Source of the DNA: Quillaja saponaria
Lineage: Eukaryota; Streptophyta; Magnoliopsida; Fabales; Quillajaceae
Assembly: GCA_029379385.1 (NCBI GenBank)
Contig: CM055607.1
Location: 31,121,235-31,185,234, forward strand
Length of the DNA stretch: 64,000 nt
Direction of reading: 5' to 3'
Shown here: piece by piece, positions 25,036-44,086 of the stretch
How positions within the stretch are numbered: position 1 is the first letter of the stretch
Layout of the letters: each line of letters begins with the position of its first letter
Made by a program: the position numbers and the translations under genes
The notes under the pieces: generated by a model
Seen by the model: only the letters and a program-made list of their open reading frames with translations
Told to the model about the DNA's origin: nothing
The model's database searches: none

Positions 25036-25914
25036 GACTAGTTTGGTACGCATGAATAATTTTTGTGAAATTGGAATGGGAAAAATAATAGAAATAGAAT
25101 GCAAATAGAATGAAATGTTCATTCAATTCTATTATTTGGTAGTTCCACTGAGAAATAATCATTTCATTTTATTTATTAATTTTCAATGTAAGTTTTAGAT
25201 ATGAAATAATGTCAAAATTATGTTTAAAATGAGAAAAATATCATTCTATAGATAAAGAAATAAAAATTATATTATTTCAAAATGACAAAAATATCTCTCT
25301 ATAGATAAAGTAATAAAAATTAAACATAATTTATGAAATTTATGTATTTCTTAATTTAAAAAAAAAATTATATTATTTATTTATTATCAATTAATTAATT
25401 ATTCTAATTTTTATTGTTTATTAATATTTTAGTTTAAAATTACTTAACTAATTTATTTATAATTATATTATTTACAATGATATGAAGGGTATTTTTGTCA
25501 TTGGACTAAAATGAATTGATTTATTATTATTTTTATATAATTTTTTTTTTTTTACCTTTATATGATTTTTTATTTTTTAATGTGATATGAAAGATATTTT
25601 TGTCATTTGACTAAATTAAATAATAAATAAGTATTTTTTATTTATGAATGATATTATAATTTTATTAATATTCAACCTTTTATTTTATGTGATAGAATAA
25701 TTTTTTTATCATTTAATTGAACTAAACCAATTTTATAGAAATAGAAATGAGCAATCATATTCCTTATATGGGTTTGAGAATTTTTATTTCTATGGAATAA
25801 AATGGCTGTAATGGAATGAGTATTATGAGATTAAAAATATACCAAACAAAATAATGTTTATGTCATAAAATCATACATAAAATAGAATGATCATTTTCAC
25901 ATACCAAACTAGCC
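25036..25914. mobile_element. Candidate MITE-like element with about 13-bp terminal inverted repeats
   Basis: The left end is GACTAGTTTGGTA. The reverse complement of the right end is GGCTAGTTTGGTA, a 12 of 13 match, and each end continues into similar GTGAAA-containing sequence. The 879-bp interior is very AT-rich and non-coding. It holds internal near-repeats, such as GATATGAA..GTATTTTTGTCATT twice and AAAAATATC..CTATAGATAAAG twice. Flanking target duplications are unclear (ATAAC against ATAAG). A hAT-like or other non-autonomous element is possible. Confidence 0.5.
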
Positions 25915-28573
25915 ATAAGAGTAACAAATACAAGGGTGGAGGGGAGAAGCAAAGAGACAAGAAGGAAAGCAACCTGACCTAGTCTAGTCTCAGCACGTTA
26001 TAAATGAGGAATGAAAGGAAGTTTTTCTCTCTTAGTGGTGGCTATGTAATGATTCGTGTACAAGTCCCTCTTATAATAATTTTTGTGAAGCAAACACCTC
26101 TTTTCTATTTTTTGACTTTTTTCTTTCTTTTTATTTAAAATATGAAAAAGAAAAACCTGAATTTGTATTCTCTAACGCTCAAATCTCTTATTATAATAGG
26201 AGAGGGTTATGTTTAAATAGAAATAGAGATAAAACTCTCTTGTATGATTATTTTTTTATTTAATATTTTTCTTTTTTCAAATAAATTATTATTATTTCTT
26301 ATAAACAATATATGATATTTGAATAAAAATAAATAACAAAATGAGAAGTGAGTTATAAATTGCTGCCTTTTTTAGATGACAAGTGGATAAAAAAGAAAGC
26401 TACAAATTTATTTTTTTTCAAAAAATATTTGTGATATTATCATAATTTGTTTGAATCTAGTTGAACTTTTAACATTGGCTGAAAGATAAAAAAGAAACTA
26501 TTCAGGCAAACTTTTTTTCTTATAGAGATCCACATCATAAAGAAAGATGGACTGAAAAAGAAGGACAATGTGGTAGATTCCACTAACTTAATGCGGTGGG
26601 GGACAAAGTACCAAACTTAAATTCTTCTGAAATTATTTACTAGTGTTTTGTCCCAATTCCAAGATACTGAGTGAGAATAAATAAAATTGGATTCTTTTTT
26701 ACACTATTTGAGAAAAAGAAAGCCAATATGGATAGCTTTGATTCCAAAATTCTATATATATATTTCATCATCAAGTACTCAATACTCATGCAATTAGAAT
26801 AACTCTAATTCAACAACCAATGTACCTAGTTATGCCAAACAAAAGCATTCCAATAATGCAATCACAATGAGTAAATAAGAATGAGAGTATGTTCCTTCAT
26901 GCTTATGAAAGTATGATAAATTCAAATTGATAATATGATTACCAACAAATTAATTAGAAGTTATATATGATAATTTAATAATAATTATTACAAATTCTCT
27001 AATCTTGGCATGGACGGTCTACTTGTGATCGAATTATAGAGGATGATTAATCGAGATAGACGTAAACTGGTCTGTACACACCTAATTATTATAAATAAAT
27101 AAATAAATTTGAAAAAAAAAAATATATATAATATTATTAAACTACTCCTCAATTGGATCTTTAGGCGAGATATTTTATTAATTTAATACTTTAACTAAAG
27201 ATCAAATTTATTATTTAATCCTTTGATAGTTTGAAATCATGTCAATGTGCTCTTTCTCTTTCTCACCAACCAAGATGAATCAAGTGGAGTCTATTTGAGT
27301 TCAAATTGAAACTAATTAATTGATCTTACAAGAGATACAGACCTTTCCCTACATTAGAGGGAAAAAAAAAATTATGCAGCATTTTATAATCAACAGTCTA
27401 AATTTATATATGCAGCAAAAGTTGCTTTTAACATATATATATATATTTTTAATTAATTTTTTAATTATTTCAATTCGATAAAATAGTAAAAGAGAGCTAA
27501 GAGAGCAAGTGTGAGAGTGGGGAGGTTATTGTATTGTGTGTGAAAAGGTTATGTTTAGTAGTGATCAAGTTATGGGTCCTCTGGCTTTAACTACTTATTT
27601 TTATCATAAACTTCTATATAATATCCTACATCTATAATTTATCTCTCTTTAAGTTATAGGATATTTTTACAAATTTAATTTATTTGAAAAAAAAGCATTT
27701 AAAAAAATACTCTTTCAATAATTCCTACCTATTTTTAAAATTTTTTTATCCCAATAATATAAAATAAAAACAAATACTCCCACGTCTACTCACACCACAT
27801 TACTATAAAAAAAAATTAAATAGCTAGAAACTCACTCACTTACAATAATTTTTTCAAACAGTTATTTTCTAGTTAAAACAACTTACATATAGTTGCCTAA
27901 AAAATATTAAAAAAATTTGAACACATAAAAAAAAAGAAAAAAAAGAACCTTTATATGCTGATACAATAGTATACATTGGAAATAATTTTATACTTTTTTT
28001 TTCTTAATAATAAGTATATGAGCACATACATGCGATTATGCTAGTACTATATAATAGGTTGGTTATAAGGGGATCTCTCACTTTTATAATAGTATAAATA
28101 TAATTGTGTTAATATAAAGTTTCAAAGAGAAATTAATAAAATTAAAGTAGTAAAAAGGCACAATTAATAGTGTATGTGGCATAGCAGCAAATATTTTAGA
28201 AGAAAGAAGCTTGTCTAATTTAAATTATCTCTGTTAATTTTATTTTTTATTATTAATATGTTGATCTCGAATCCAAAGCCCTAAACATGAAGGACATATG
28301 CTTTTGCACTTTTGGTTCATGCATAATTCAATCTAGTCAATCTTTTATTATTCTGCAATCTATGTATCCAAATTAATTTATGCGTAAATCTAATTGATTA
28401 TTCAATAAATTTTATCCCACCTGCAAGAATGAAATGCTTTAATAAGGAACACACAGTATATTTTTCTATATATATTTTATTAAAAATGTGAAAATTACAA
28501 TTAATTTAACTATTGCTGTTTTTTTTAATATTGGTCTTTATATATTTTTAATATTGGTCTATATATATATATA
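25915..28573. other. AT-rich intergenic DNA, no gene seen
   Basis: There are long A/T tracts and dense stops in all frames. No domain, RNA gene or structured repeat was recognised apart from short AT microsatellites. Confidence 0.55.
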
Positions 28574-28740
28574 TAAAACACCCCTTCAGTTTTGGTTGGA
28601 TTAATCACCATTTCTATATACATTTTCAAATTATTCAGTTAGTCAATCTAAAACTTGTTTAAATTAATAATAGTGATCAAGACATACACCTGTGAGTTTT
28701 TCCTCTTTTTAAACAGATATTGAACTGAAGGGGTGTTTTA
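28574..28740. repeat. 167-bp fold-back element with perfect 18-bp terminal inverted repeats
   Basis: The sequence at 28574-28591 (TAAAACACCCCTTCAGTT) is the exact reverse complement of 28723-28740. The 131-bp interior is AT-rich, and the arms do not extend inward. The left arm follows an AT microsatellite that hides any target duplication. It resembles a very short MITE or the two ends of a deleted element. Confidence 0.6.
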
Positions 28741-29108
28741 TGATATTTTAATTTCTTTAATAAAACAACTAATCACCTCTTCCAACAATAAAATATAATT
28801 TTTGATAAATATCTATCTGATTCCTTGATATGCATTTTTGGTCAAAACTGAATAATATGGATTTGAATGTGGAGAGTATATATATAACAAATTTATATTT
28901 GTATTATTCTAAGGGGTTGATCAGTACTAAAAAATGTGTATTCTTGATCAAATTTAAAAACTGATTAGTGGAGATACATATATCCTCATTGCTAAATATT
29001 AAAAACTTAGTTTCTTCAAATTTTGTAACAATTATTTGAGAGACGACGTTGATTGAAAAAATTCCGAAAATGAAGTTGATAAAGAGTATAACATATTCAA
29101 CAACCTTA

Positions 29109-29961
29109 GGCCCCGTTTGGGCAACCATGACACGCGTCCGTGGGCTTGGGGATGCTTAGGATGTGGCTTCGACTTGGGTGGTAGCCGCATCCAGGGTTTT
29201 GGTAGGCTTAGGCCACACGTCTGAGAAGTAATTCAGGGGACGATTTTCTGTCAAGAGGCCTGAACCGCCTGGGTCCTGTTTTTTTTTATATAAAATTTCC
29301 ACTTTGTCCCTCTAACTTGTTACACTTACAATTTTTTTTTCTTCCCTTACCTTTTAAAAAAAATTTCAGCCTTATCTCTCCAACCGTCATAAATGTGACA
29401 GTTACCTTTCTCTTTTTTTTTTTTTTTGTTCCTTCAACAATTTAAAAAACCCCTCCAGCAATCACAAATGTTACCATTATCTCTCCAACAGTCACAAATG
29501 TTACCATTATCTCTCCAACAGTCACAAATGTGATCGTTGCCTTTTTTATTTTGCCCCTTCAACAATTTGAAAAACTCCTCCAACAGTCACAACTGAGGCA
29601 GTTACTCTATTTTTCCCCCTCATTTCTAACCATATAAATACCACCATTTCAATTACCCATTGTTTTCATTTATGTCTTTTAGTTTGTAATTGAGTTTTAT
29701 TTTATGTAATTGAATTTATTTATTTTTTAAAATTATTTCAAACTATTTTTTTAAGTATATTATTTATTAAAATTAAAATTGCATAGATATTAATTTATTT
29801 TTAAAATAAAATAAAATAATGCTATTTTAGTAATTTGTATAGAAAACTACTTTTTAGATTATAGTGATAAATTTTAGTTTTTAAACCATCTAAATAAACA
29901 ATAAAATTAAAGCAAAATCACAGATCATGAATTTTATTTCATCGCCAATCCAAACACATTC
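29109..29961. mobile_element. Candidate PIF/Harbinger-type non-autonomous element with TTA target duplication
   Basis: The left end GGCCCCGTTTGGGC follows TTA at 29106-29108. The right end, read in reverse, is GAATGTGTTTGGAT and is followed by TTA at 29962-29964. The GTTTGG core and 3-bp TTA duplication fit PIF/Harbinger elements. The interior has the family-like CCATATAAATACCACCATTT leader stretch but no transposase frame. The terminal repeats are poorly matched, so the element is old or the class assignment is wrong. Confidence 0.4.
29461..29530. repeat. 30-bp tandem repeat, about 2.3 copies
   Basis: Units starting at 29461, 29491 and 29521 share TCACAAATGTTACCATTATC and CTCCAACA. The first two differ at only one base, and the third breaks off after 10-11 bases. 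There are no spacers between units. Confidence 0.85.
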
Positions 29962-29974
29962 TTAATGCTCTTAA

Positions 29975-30125
29975 TGATGTCGGCAGAAAGGCCAATGACG
30001 CATGCTAGTCTTTCACCCGCGTGCTTAATATAACGTAGTCAACAACCTTATAATTCTAGTAAGGTCGGCACAGAAGGGGCCCATTATGCGTGCTAGTGTT
30101 TCACCCGCGTTCATATTTTGAATTG
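29975..30125. repeat. Diverged tandem duplication, about 80-bp units
   Basis: Two segments both begin GTCGGCA and contain AGAA, GGCC and then GC(A/G)TGCTAGT, TTTCACCCGCGT. The first starts near 29979 and the second near 30063. They are more GC-rich than the surroundings, so they may derive from one inserted sequence. Nothing coding was recognised. Confidence 0.5.
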
Positions 30126-32960
30126 AACGAAGCCCAGACTTTCAGTGCTGAGAGTGAATGGTAATTCAGTCCAAACCTAGAACACCATACTGAATGCCCA
30201 GCCCCAAGTCAATTTCATACAAGCTTTTAAAAAAATAAAAAAATTTGAGTGTTGATCAATAAAAAAAATACCAAAATAGTATTGTCTTTACAGAAAGTAT
30301 TTCTATTAATTACCCAAAAAAGAAAAAAGTATTTCTATTGACTGGAAGCTAGTAATTTGTGAAAAGTTTATGAGCCTGTTAAGTTTGGATTTGACAAGAT
30401 TAAGATGTTTTCTGTTAATTAGTTTGGTGGTCTAGGAATAAAAGGTTGGTAATTGTAAAGAGATAAGAAAGAGATTGGTCTGAACTTCTCAAGTCACTAC
30501 AACATAAAAGTTAGTATTGTAGTGAAAAAAATTATGTTGAATGTACTAAGGCAATAATAAAAATGTAATTCATATTACTTGGATGCATATAGACTATTTA
30601 TAGTAACATATATGGTGGTTAATGAGATAATGTCGTCTATAAGGATATGGGACTCCATGGTTGTAGGAAAGGTATCATGTGTTAATATGGGATTGATTGC
30701 TCCAATCGTGTATATACTATCATAGTTTATTAGAAAGCATACTCAAATGTCTTGGTGGTAAAGAATTTATATTTTTTTATTGATATTCTAGGTTCAAAGC
30801 TCTATAGAGATGCCTCGAGAGTTAAATTCTCATAAATTTTATAGTTCTTGATGTTGATGACTTGTCTTTGACCTTATCGTAAAGATGATTGGTCGACATG
30901 CATGTAAGTTAGATTGGACACACTGACAACTAAATAAAAAAATAAAAAATTTCTTCTATAATTCAAGGATAGTGTGATAGTCGGTCAAGACCTTCATAAT
31001 TGATAGATTATTAATTTTTTTTAAAAATTGTGCTTTTATGATTTTTCACAATTTATCCTTGTTGGTTAAACTAGAAAAAATAACAAGTTAAAAAGCTTTA
31101 AATTATTATTGATCTATGATGATAGAAAATATAATTCATTTCAGGTAAAAATAATTCAAAGTCATACGTAAATTGCATTTTCTTGCTAGTCTATGTATAA
31201 CCCAATTCAATGTTAACAACTGAACCCATATTAATCAAGTTCTTTAAGGGTCTATTTCCCCACACTTTAAAAAAAAAATAATAAAAAAATTAACATTATA
31301 TTTTCTCCCAATTTATTTATTTATTTTTAAACTTTTGGGAAAAAAAAATGTGTTACTTCTCTTATGCGGTCATCATTTCATTTAATATAATAAATTTTTC
31401 AAAAGAATATCTAAAAATCACTTGTTATAAATACAAAATTTATATAATTTTGTAATAATAATTAATCATAATTTTAATATTATTTAATATATAAAATATT
31501 ATTTTAAAAAATATTAATTTATAAATATCATATTTATTGTCTCTTAATAAATATATTTAGAACCTTATATTATTTCCCAACTCTTATTTCATATAGTTTA
31601 CCCTCATTTCCCCAAAAATTCCCATACAATCCTTACGTGATATGAATGCCATTGATTTTGGAAGATCTCTTACTTCATTCCACGTCTTTCTCACCTTTAC
31701 TTAAAAATTCTCGTTACTTGTAAGCAACTTTCCCCGTACAAGTTGATAGTGGATTCTTAATAATCAAATAGTTGACACTTTATTTTACCAAAAACAAAAA
31801 TACTTGACACTAATAAAAATTTGTTACCAAAAAGCCAAGAAAACCCTCAGAGCACATGTGTACGTTTTTACTTTAGATAGAGACTTTAATGACATCTTTA
31901 ATGCTCAAACAGCAAACCTTGACTTCCTGACCAAAAACACACATTTTTGATGCTTTGACTAGTTTTGTTTTATTTTTACGGGCAATGTCAATATAGTAAT
32001 TTTTTATTGTTAATATAGTAAAATTTTACTTTATATATAAGTATAGATGTCATTTCTTATAATATTTATTGAGTGGTTTAGAGAATTAAATTCTAATATA
32101 ATACTTGAATTTATTCTAAGAAAAGAAAAGGAAAAAAAAAGCCAGGCTGATACATGCCAAAACAAATGGTATCTTGTTGTACGATGTAATGAGAACCTGT
32201 CTTATACACTAGTCTTAAAATAAGATGTGGTTATCATTGTTTCCAATTAACAAAGATGTGGGGGGTTGGAGTGCTCGATTCAGGGGAAGAAATTCTTGAA
32301 GGGGAAACCATTATGGCAATATGGCATCACACTCATATTTTCATCACCATCATACCCCATGACCCAACATCACTTACCAACCACACTGAAAGAAGCATAA
32401 CCAATAAACAAACAAATCTCCCCATTTTTCCTTTTCTTCCCTCTCATTTTGTGAAAAATATTCAACAATGACTTGTCATTTCACTTTTTATATTTAACAA
32501 TCATATATGTACGAATTAACCTATACAAACTTCAATAAAAAAAAATAAAAATTATAAAAGCCTTTCTTCCCACAATCTTTTAAGAAATCAAAACTAACAA
32601 TGTCATGGTCTCATCACTGGAACCAGACCCATATATGTAATAATAAATATTATCTGATTCTCTCACTCTCTCTGTAACACAGGCACACAGAGCTGGGCAG
32701 GGGTTATTTATAATTGTAAATCAAGCTATTGATAACATCATAATTCATAAAGTAAGATTGGTAACCTAATAAACCCACATAAAGACATTCAGTCCCCACT
32801 CAGTTACCCACCTCTCATAAAAGATTATATTTTTTAGCTTCCATTTAGTTAAAGAAACCATTTCTACCATTTTGGGCTTTTGGCTGTGACCTGAAAGTCT
32901 CATTCTTTCGTTCTCACACGGCACTACGGTAGTGTTGCAAGGCGGGCAGTTAAAAAGTTA
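30126..32960. other. Intergenic DNA upstream of ABCC5
   Basis: No gene is seen. The region is AT-rich with short open frames only. At 30495-30524 an 8-bp perfect inverted repeat (CACTACAA, 14-base loop, TTGTAGTG) could be a transposon-end relic or chance. From about 32600 the composition becomes less AT-rich towards the promoter. Confidence 0.5.
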
Positions 32961-32970
32961 AAAACAAACC

Positions 32971-33060
32971 CATATATTATAGAGGGCAGAAGAGAGGGAT
33001 TGAGCTCTCCCTCTTTCTCTCTCTGTTTATCATATTCTTAATTCTTCTACATTGTAGTAC
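32971..33060 (+). promoter_or_regulatory. Candidate core promoter and CT-rich leader of ABCC5
   Basis: A TATA-like CATATATTATAG begins at 32971. About 35 bases downstream comes GAGCTCTCCCTCTTTCTCTCTC, a pyrimidine-rich stretch typical of plant transcription starts. The coding start is at 33582, leaving a leader of about 570 bases that may contain an intron (possible acceptors TCTGCAG near 33439 and TTCCAG near 33481). Confidence 0.35.
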
Positions 33061-33581
33061 CCTATTGATCACCACCATCGCTGTCTTCCTTTGGATTGGT
33101 AATGATCCTTTTGCTTCTTCTCCTTCTGGGTTGCTGCTGTGGTGTTTGAGACGGAGGTGGAGCTTGTTGAGCTATTTCTGTTATCACAGGCTTGCCTCGC
33201 CAATCTTCACATGCTCTGTTAAAGATTTTCGACACGCCCAGGTCAGTGTTTTGGATTTTTTTCGCTTGAACGTTCTTCCAAATTTTGGTTTCTCGTCCTT
33301 CTTTGTCCCTTTCTGTTCATCTTAATAACATACAAATAGAAAAGGAGAGAGAGAAAGTGCAAACGATTATCTTTCTTTCTCTCTCTTCTTATTCCGTGTT
33401 GATAAAATCTGTTTGTTCTCATGTGCAATGTGTCTGCAGAATCTATTTACAAATACACATTTGGTGCTTTTCTTCTTCCAGATGGTGAAATGCCCTTCTT
33501 CGCTCGGTTCGATCTCTCTTGCTTAGTTTCACCGACCCACTACTCTCCATCGGCATCTTCACCAGCATACTTGATTTAACA

Positions 33582-41551
<7,970 letters not shown>

Positions 41552-43265
41552 AATAGATGATATACCTGAAAATGTTCAAATTTATAGCAGCAATAGCCAA
41601 GGAACTGTTTGAAATTGAGTCAGCCCAAGTTGTGTTGGTTACTGCAGCAGCAGCATTCGGCACAATGCCAGGCTCAAAGTGTTGGAAGAATATTCAAGGT
41701 TGTCAGTTGATTCATCCCCTTGAACATAACTGGGGAGTTCATGCATGGTTAGCATACTATGTAACAGAAGATTTCAAGAATTTTGACAGTCATTTCACGA
41801 ACGAGAATATGGGCAGCTGAATTGGGTTCAATGATGTGCAATAAAGTAAATTTCAGAATGAAAAGTAGGTTCTTGTAGTTAGGAGATGTGTAGGACTGGA
41901 AACTAGCTTTGTGTATTCCACAGTTTCTAGCTGATACAGTCAGAGTTAGGCCATAATGGTAGGCTCAGGTTTTTTCATTTATTCCCGTTTCTCTTTTTTC
42001 TTTGATGATAATGTTAGGCTAATCCCAATTATATTCTTGTTTATTCTCCATTTTTTATTCGATAAAGTAAATTCTTGTTCTTGTCACCATTCAATATGCC
42101 TGTTGAGTATCATTGTTGTATAATCTTACCCATTATCCCAATAATGGATTTGAGCATTATTATTAATCTTAAGCAATTGTGTAACGTTTTGGAGTCACTA
42201 GTGGATGTCTACTTTCAGAGGATTGAATGCTGTAGCTGCTCTCTTGTTGAGATAGCATTCTCTATTTTCATGGGATTAAGAGATGTTTTTGGGCAATTTT
42301 CTCTTAGTGGATTGTGTTTAAGCAATTCTCTCTCCTGCTCTAACCCAATCAAAACTAAATAGAAAGCGCCCACCAAAATAAAAAGAAAAAGAAAGAGATT
42401 GGTGTCACCATTGAGTTGTGCATCTGTCACAAAGGTAACAATAGACTTTGTGCAGGGCACATGTTTTTGTTGGGATGGCTGAAGCCAGAGCCCTCTTGGG
42501 TGCTCTGCAAGTTGCCGTTTGCAACTGAGGAAAGATGTGCGGGGAGATCTCTATTAACCACGTTGACCTAATTTCAATTGAACATGCCTCAAAATGCATC
42601 CAATAGAGAAACCCTAGATGCTAAATCTAATTGTTTCATCCATAAGATTCATAAATTAGTTAATATTCTGGTGGTCAAGAAGGTTGTAAACTTCATGGAT
42701 TTATTGGGTTAGAGTTTCTTTAGAAGAGGCCGTGGGGAAATTTTTTTATACCAAATTAAAAAATACAAGTATTTATTGATGAGTTAACTAAAAATCTGTT
42801 ATTAATATAAATTCAATGTGTCTATAATATACATAATAAGTTTTTGGGTGAGAATAAATTAACAATCAGTGTAAAATTAGCACTATAAACTCTAATTAGA
42901 TTCAAACATAATATATTTTTAGGAGAACTTGAATAGGAAAGAGCTAGCAGATATATATTTTTTATTTTAGAAAATACATGAGCAAAACAATAAACCTCTT
43001 GATATTGTAAGACCCAAAAAATTCTTCTTTCTTCCAATATATAATTTCTGGGTCCAATAGAATTTGTAGATATAGGAAGAAGTCTTGGCAAATGTAGATT
43101 ATTTATTTGAACTATCTTTCAAATGTTAATATACTTATATGTAATCAGGTCCTCCATTCCCAACAATTCCCAGTCTCTGACTTTGGTAGGTGGGCTTTCA
43201 ATTTGAAAAATACCTTCCATGAAACCATGGTGGCCTGTTCTCCTAGTGTCAAAGTGAACCACTAA
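41552..43265. other. 3' flank of ABCC5 and intergenic DNA
   Basis: The first few hundred bases are probably 3' untranslated sequence. It contains open frames of up to 87-95 codons without recognisable domains. The rest is AT-rich with no gene seen on either strand. Confidence 0.5.
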
Positions 43266-43271
43266 CTTGTG

Positions 43272-43800
43272 TGGTCTCTACCTCCTCAGGGATGGATTAA
43301 AATTAATTTTGATGCCTCAGTTAACAACTCCGACTCCTGGTATGCTGCTTTAGCTGCTAACAATTCAGGTTGTGTTTTAGAAGCCAAAGTCAGATTTGGC
43401 CACTCCATTGATCCTTTGGTTGCAGAAGCCAATGCAGTTATGCAGCTCTGTTGGCAGCCCAGCTTGCATCTAAAGCAGGGTCAAATGTGGGCATTATACT
43501 TGAAGGTGATTCCTAGGTTGTTGTTGATGCTATTAACATTAGAGGAAAATCTTGCAACTGGTCCATTGCACCTCTTGTATCTGATATTGTTGTTTATCTT
43601 TTTGAATGTTAACCAATGGGTGTGTAGAAAGGTGTCTAGAGATGGTAATATATCCATGCTCACAATTTAACTAGGACTTACGCAAATGTTGGCAGTATGT
43701 CTGCCATCAATCTCTGTAATGTTGCCTTGGCCTCTTTGGTTCAAGGGCCCATTTAATATCATTTTGGTTTAGCAAAAATAAAAAATAAAAAAAAAAATAC
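43272..43800 (+). pseudogene. RNase H-like remnant of a LINE, with poly-A tail
   Basis: One frame reads PPQGWIKINFDAS, then GCVLEAKV and PLVAEANAVM. This is the usual start of the plant LINE-associated RNase H domain, with its Asp and Glu active-site positions. After a frame change the next frame reads GIILEGDS, a stop, VVVDAIN and later IAPLVSDI, the middle of the same domain. The frameshift and stop show it is dead. The A-rich tract at 43776-43799 fits a LINE tail. No reverse transcriptase region lies upstream. Confidence 0.65.
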
Positions 43801-43865
43801 CATGAGTAAGAATTGTTATTATAAAGAGTACTTCATAACTTTTTCTATGGATATCTACCACGTGT

Positions 43866-43937
43866 GGCCCATATAAAATCCAACTAGAAAGCCCACACAA
43901 ACTGAAACAAATGGGTCGCTCATAGGTTCTTAGCCCA
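43866..43937 (+). promoter_or_regulatory. Cluster of site II motifs upstream of the complex I gene
   Basis: GGCCCA at 43866-43871 and AGCCCA at 43890-43895 and 43932-43937 are reverse complements of TGGGCC/T. This site II element is known to be frequent in promoters of plant nuclear genes for respiratory-chain subunits and is bound by TCP factors. A TATA-like ATATAAAAT overlaps the first. The motifs lie 150-221 bases before the start codon. Confidence 0.45.
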
Positions 43938-44036
43938 AATTAGACTGGCCGAACACTTTTCACATTCCATTTCCAATTTTCCGTCTTCTACATCCACTCC
44001 CAGAATCCCTCCCTTCATTCTCTTCTCCCTCCCCTC

Positions 44037-44037
<1 letters not shown>

Positions 44038-44067
<30 letters not shown>
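44038..44067 (+). repeat. CT microsatellite in the 5' leader of the complex I gene
   Basis: A CT repeat of about 13-14 units lies about 20 bases before the ATG at 44087. Pyrimidine repeats are common in plant leaders, and length variation here would alter the leader directly. Confidence 0.85.
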
Positions 44068-44070
<3 letters not shown>

Positions 44071-44086
44071 ACTGCAACTGGGCACG

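Noticed and set aside
29461..29530. 30-bp direct repeats that might suggest a CRISPR array
   Set aside because: The units are adjacent with no spacers, and this is a plant nuclear locus. It is a minisatellite.
30495..30524. CACTACAA...TTGTAGTG palindrome as a CACTA transposon
   Set aside because: Only an 8-bp hairpin is present, with no element body or target duplication.
41557..41820. 87-codon frame just after the ABCC5 stop
   Set aside because: It lies in the expected 3' untranslated region and has no domain or conservation signal.
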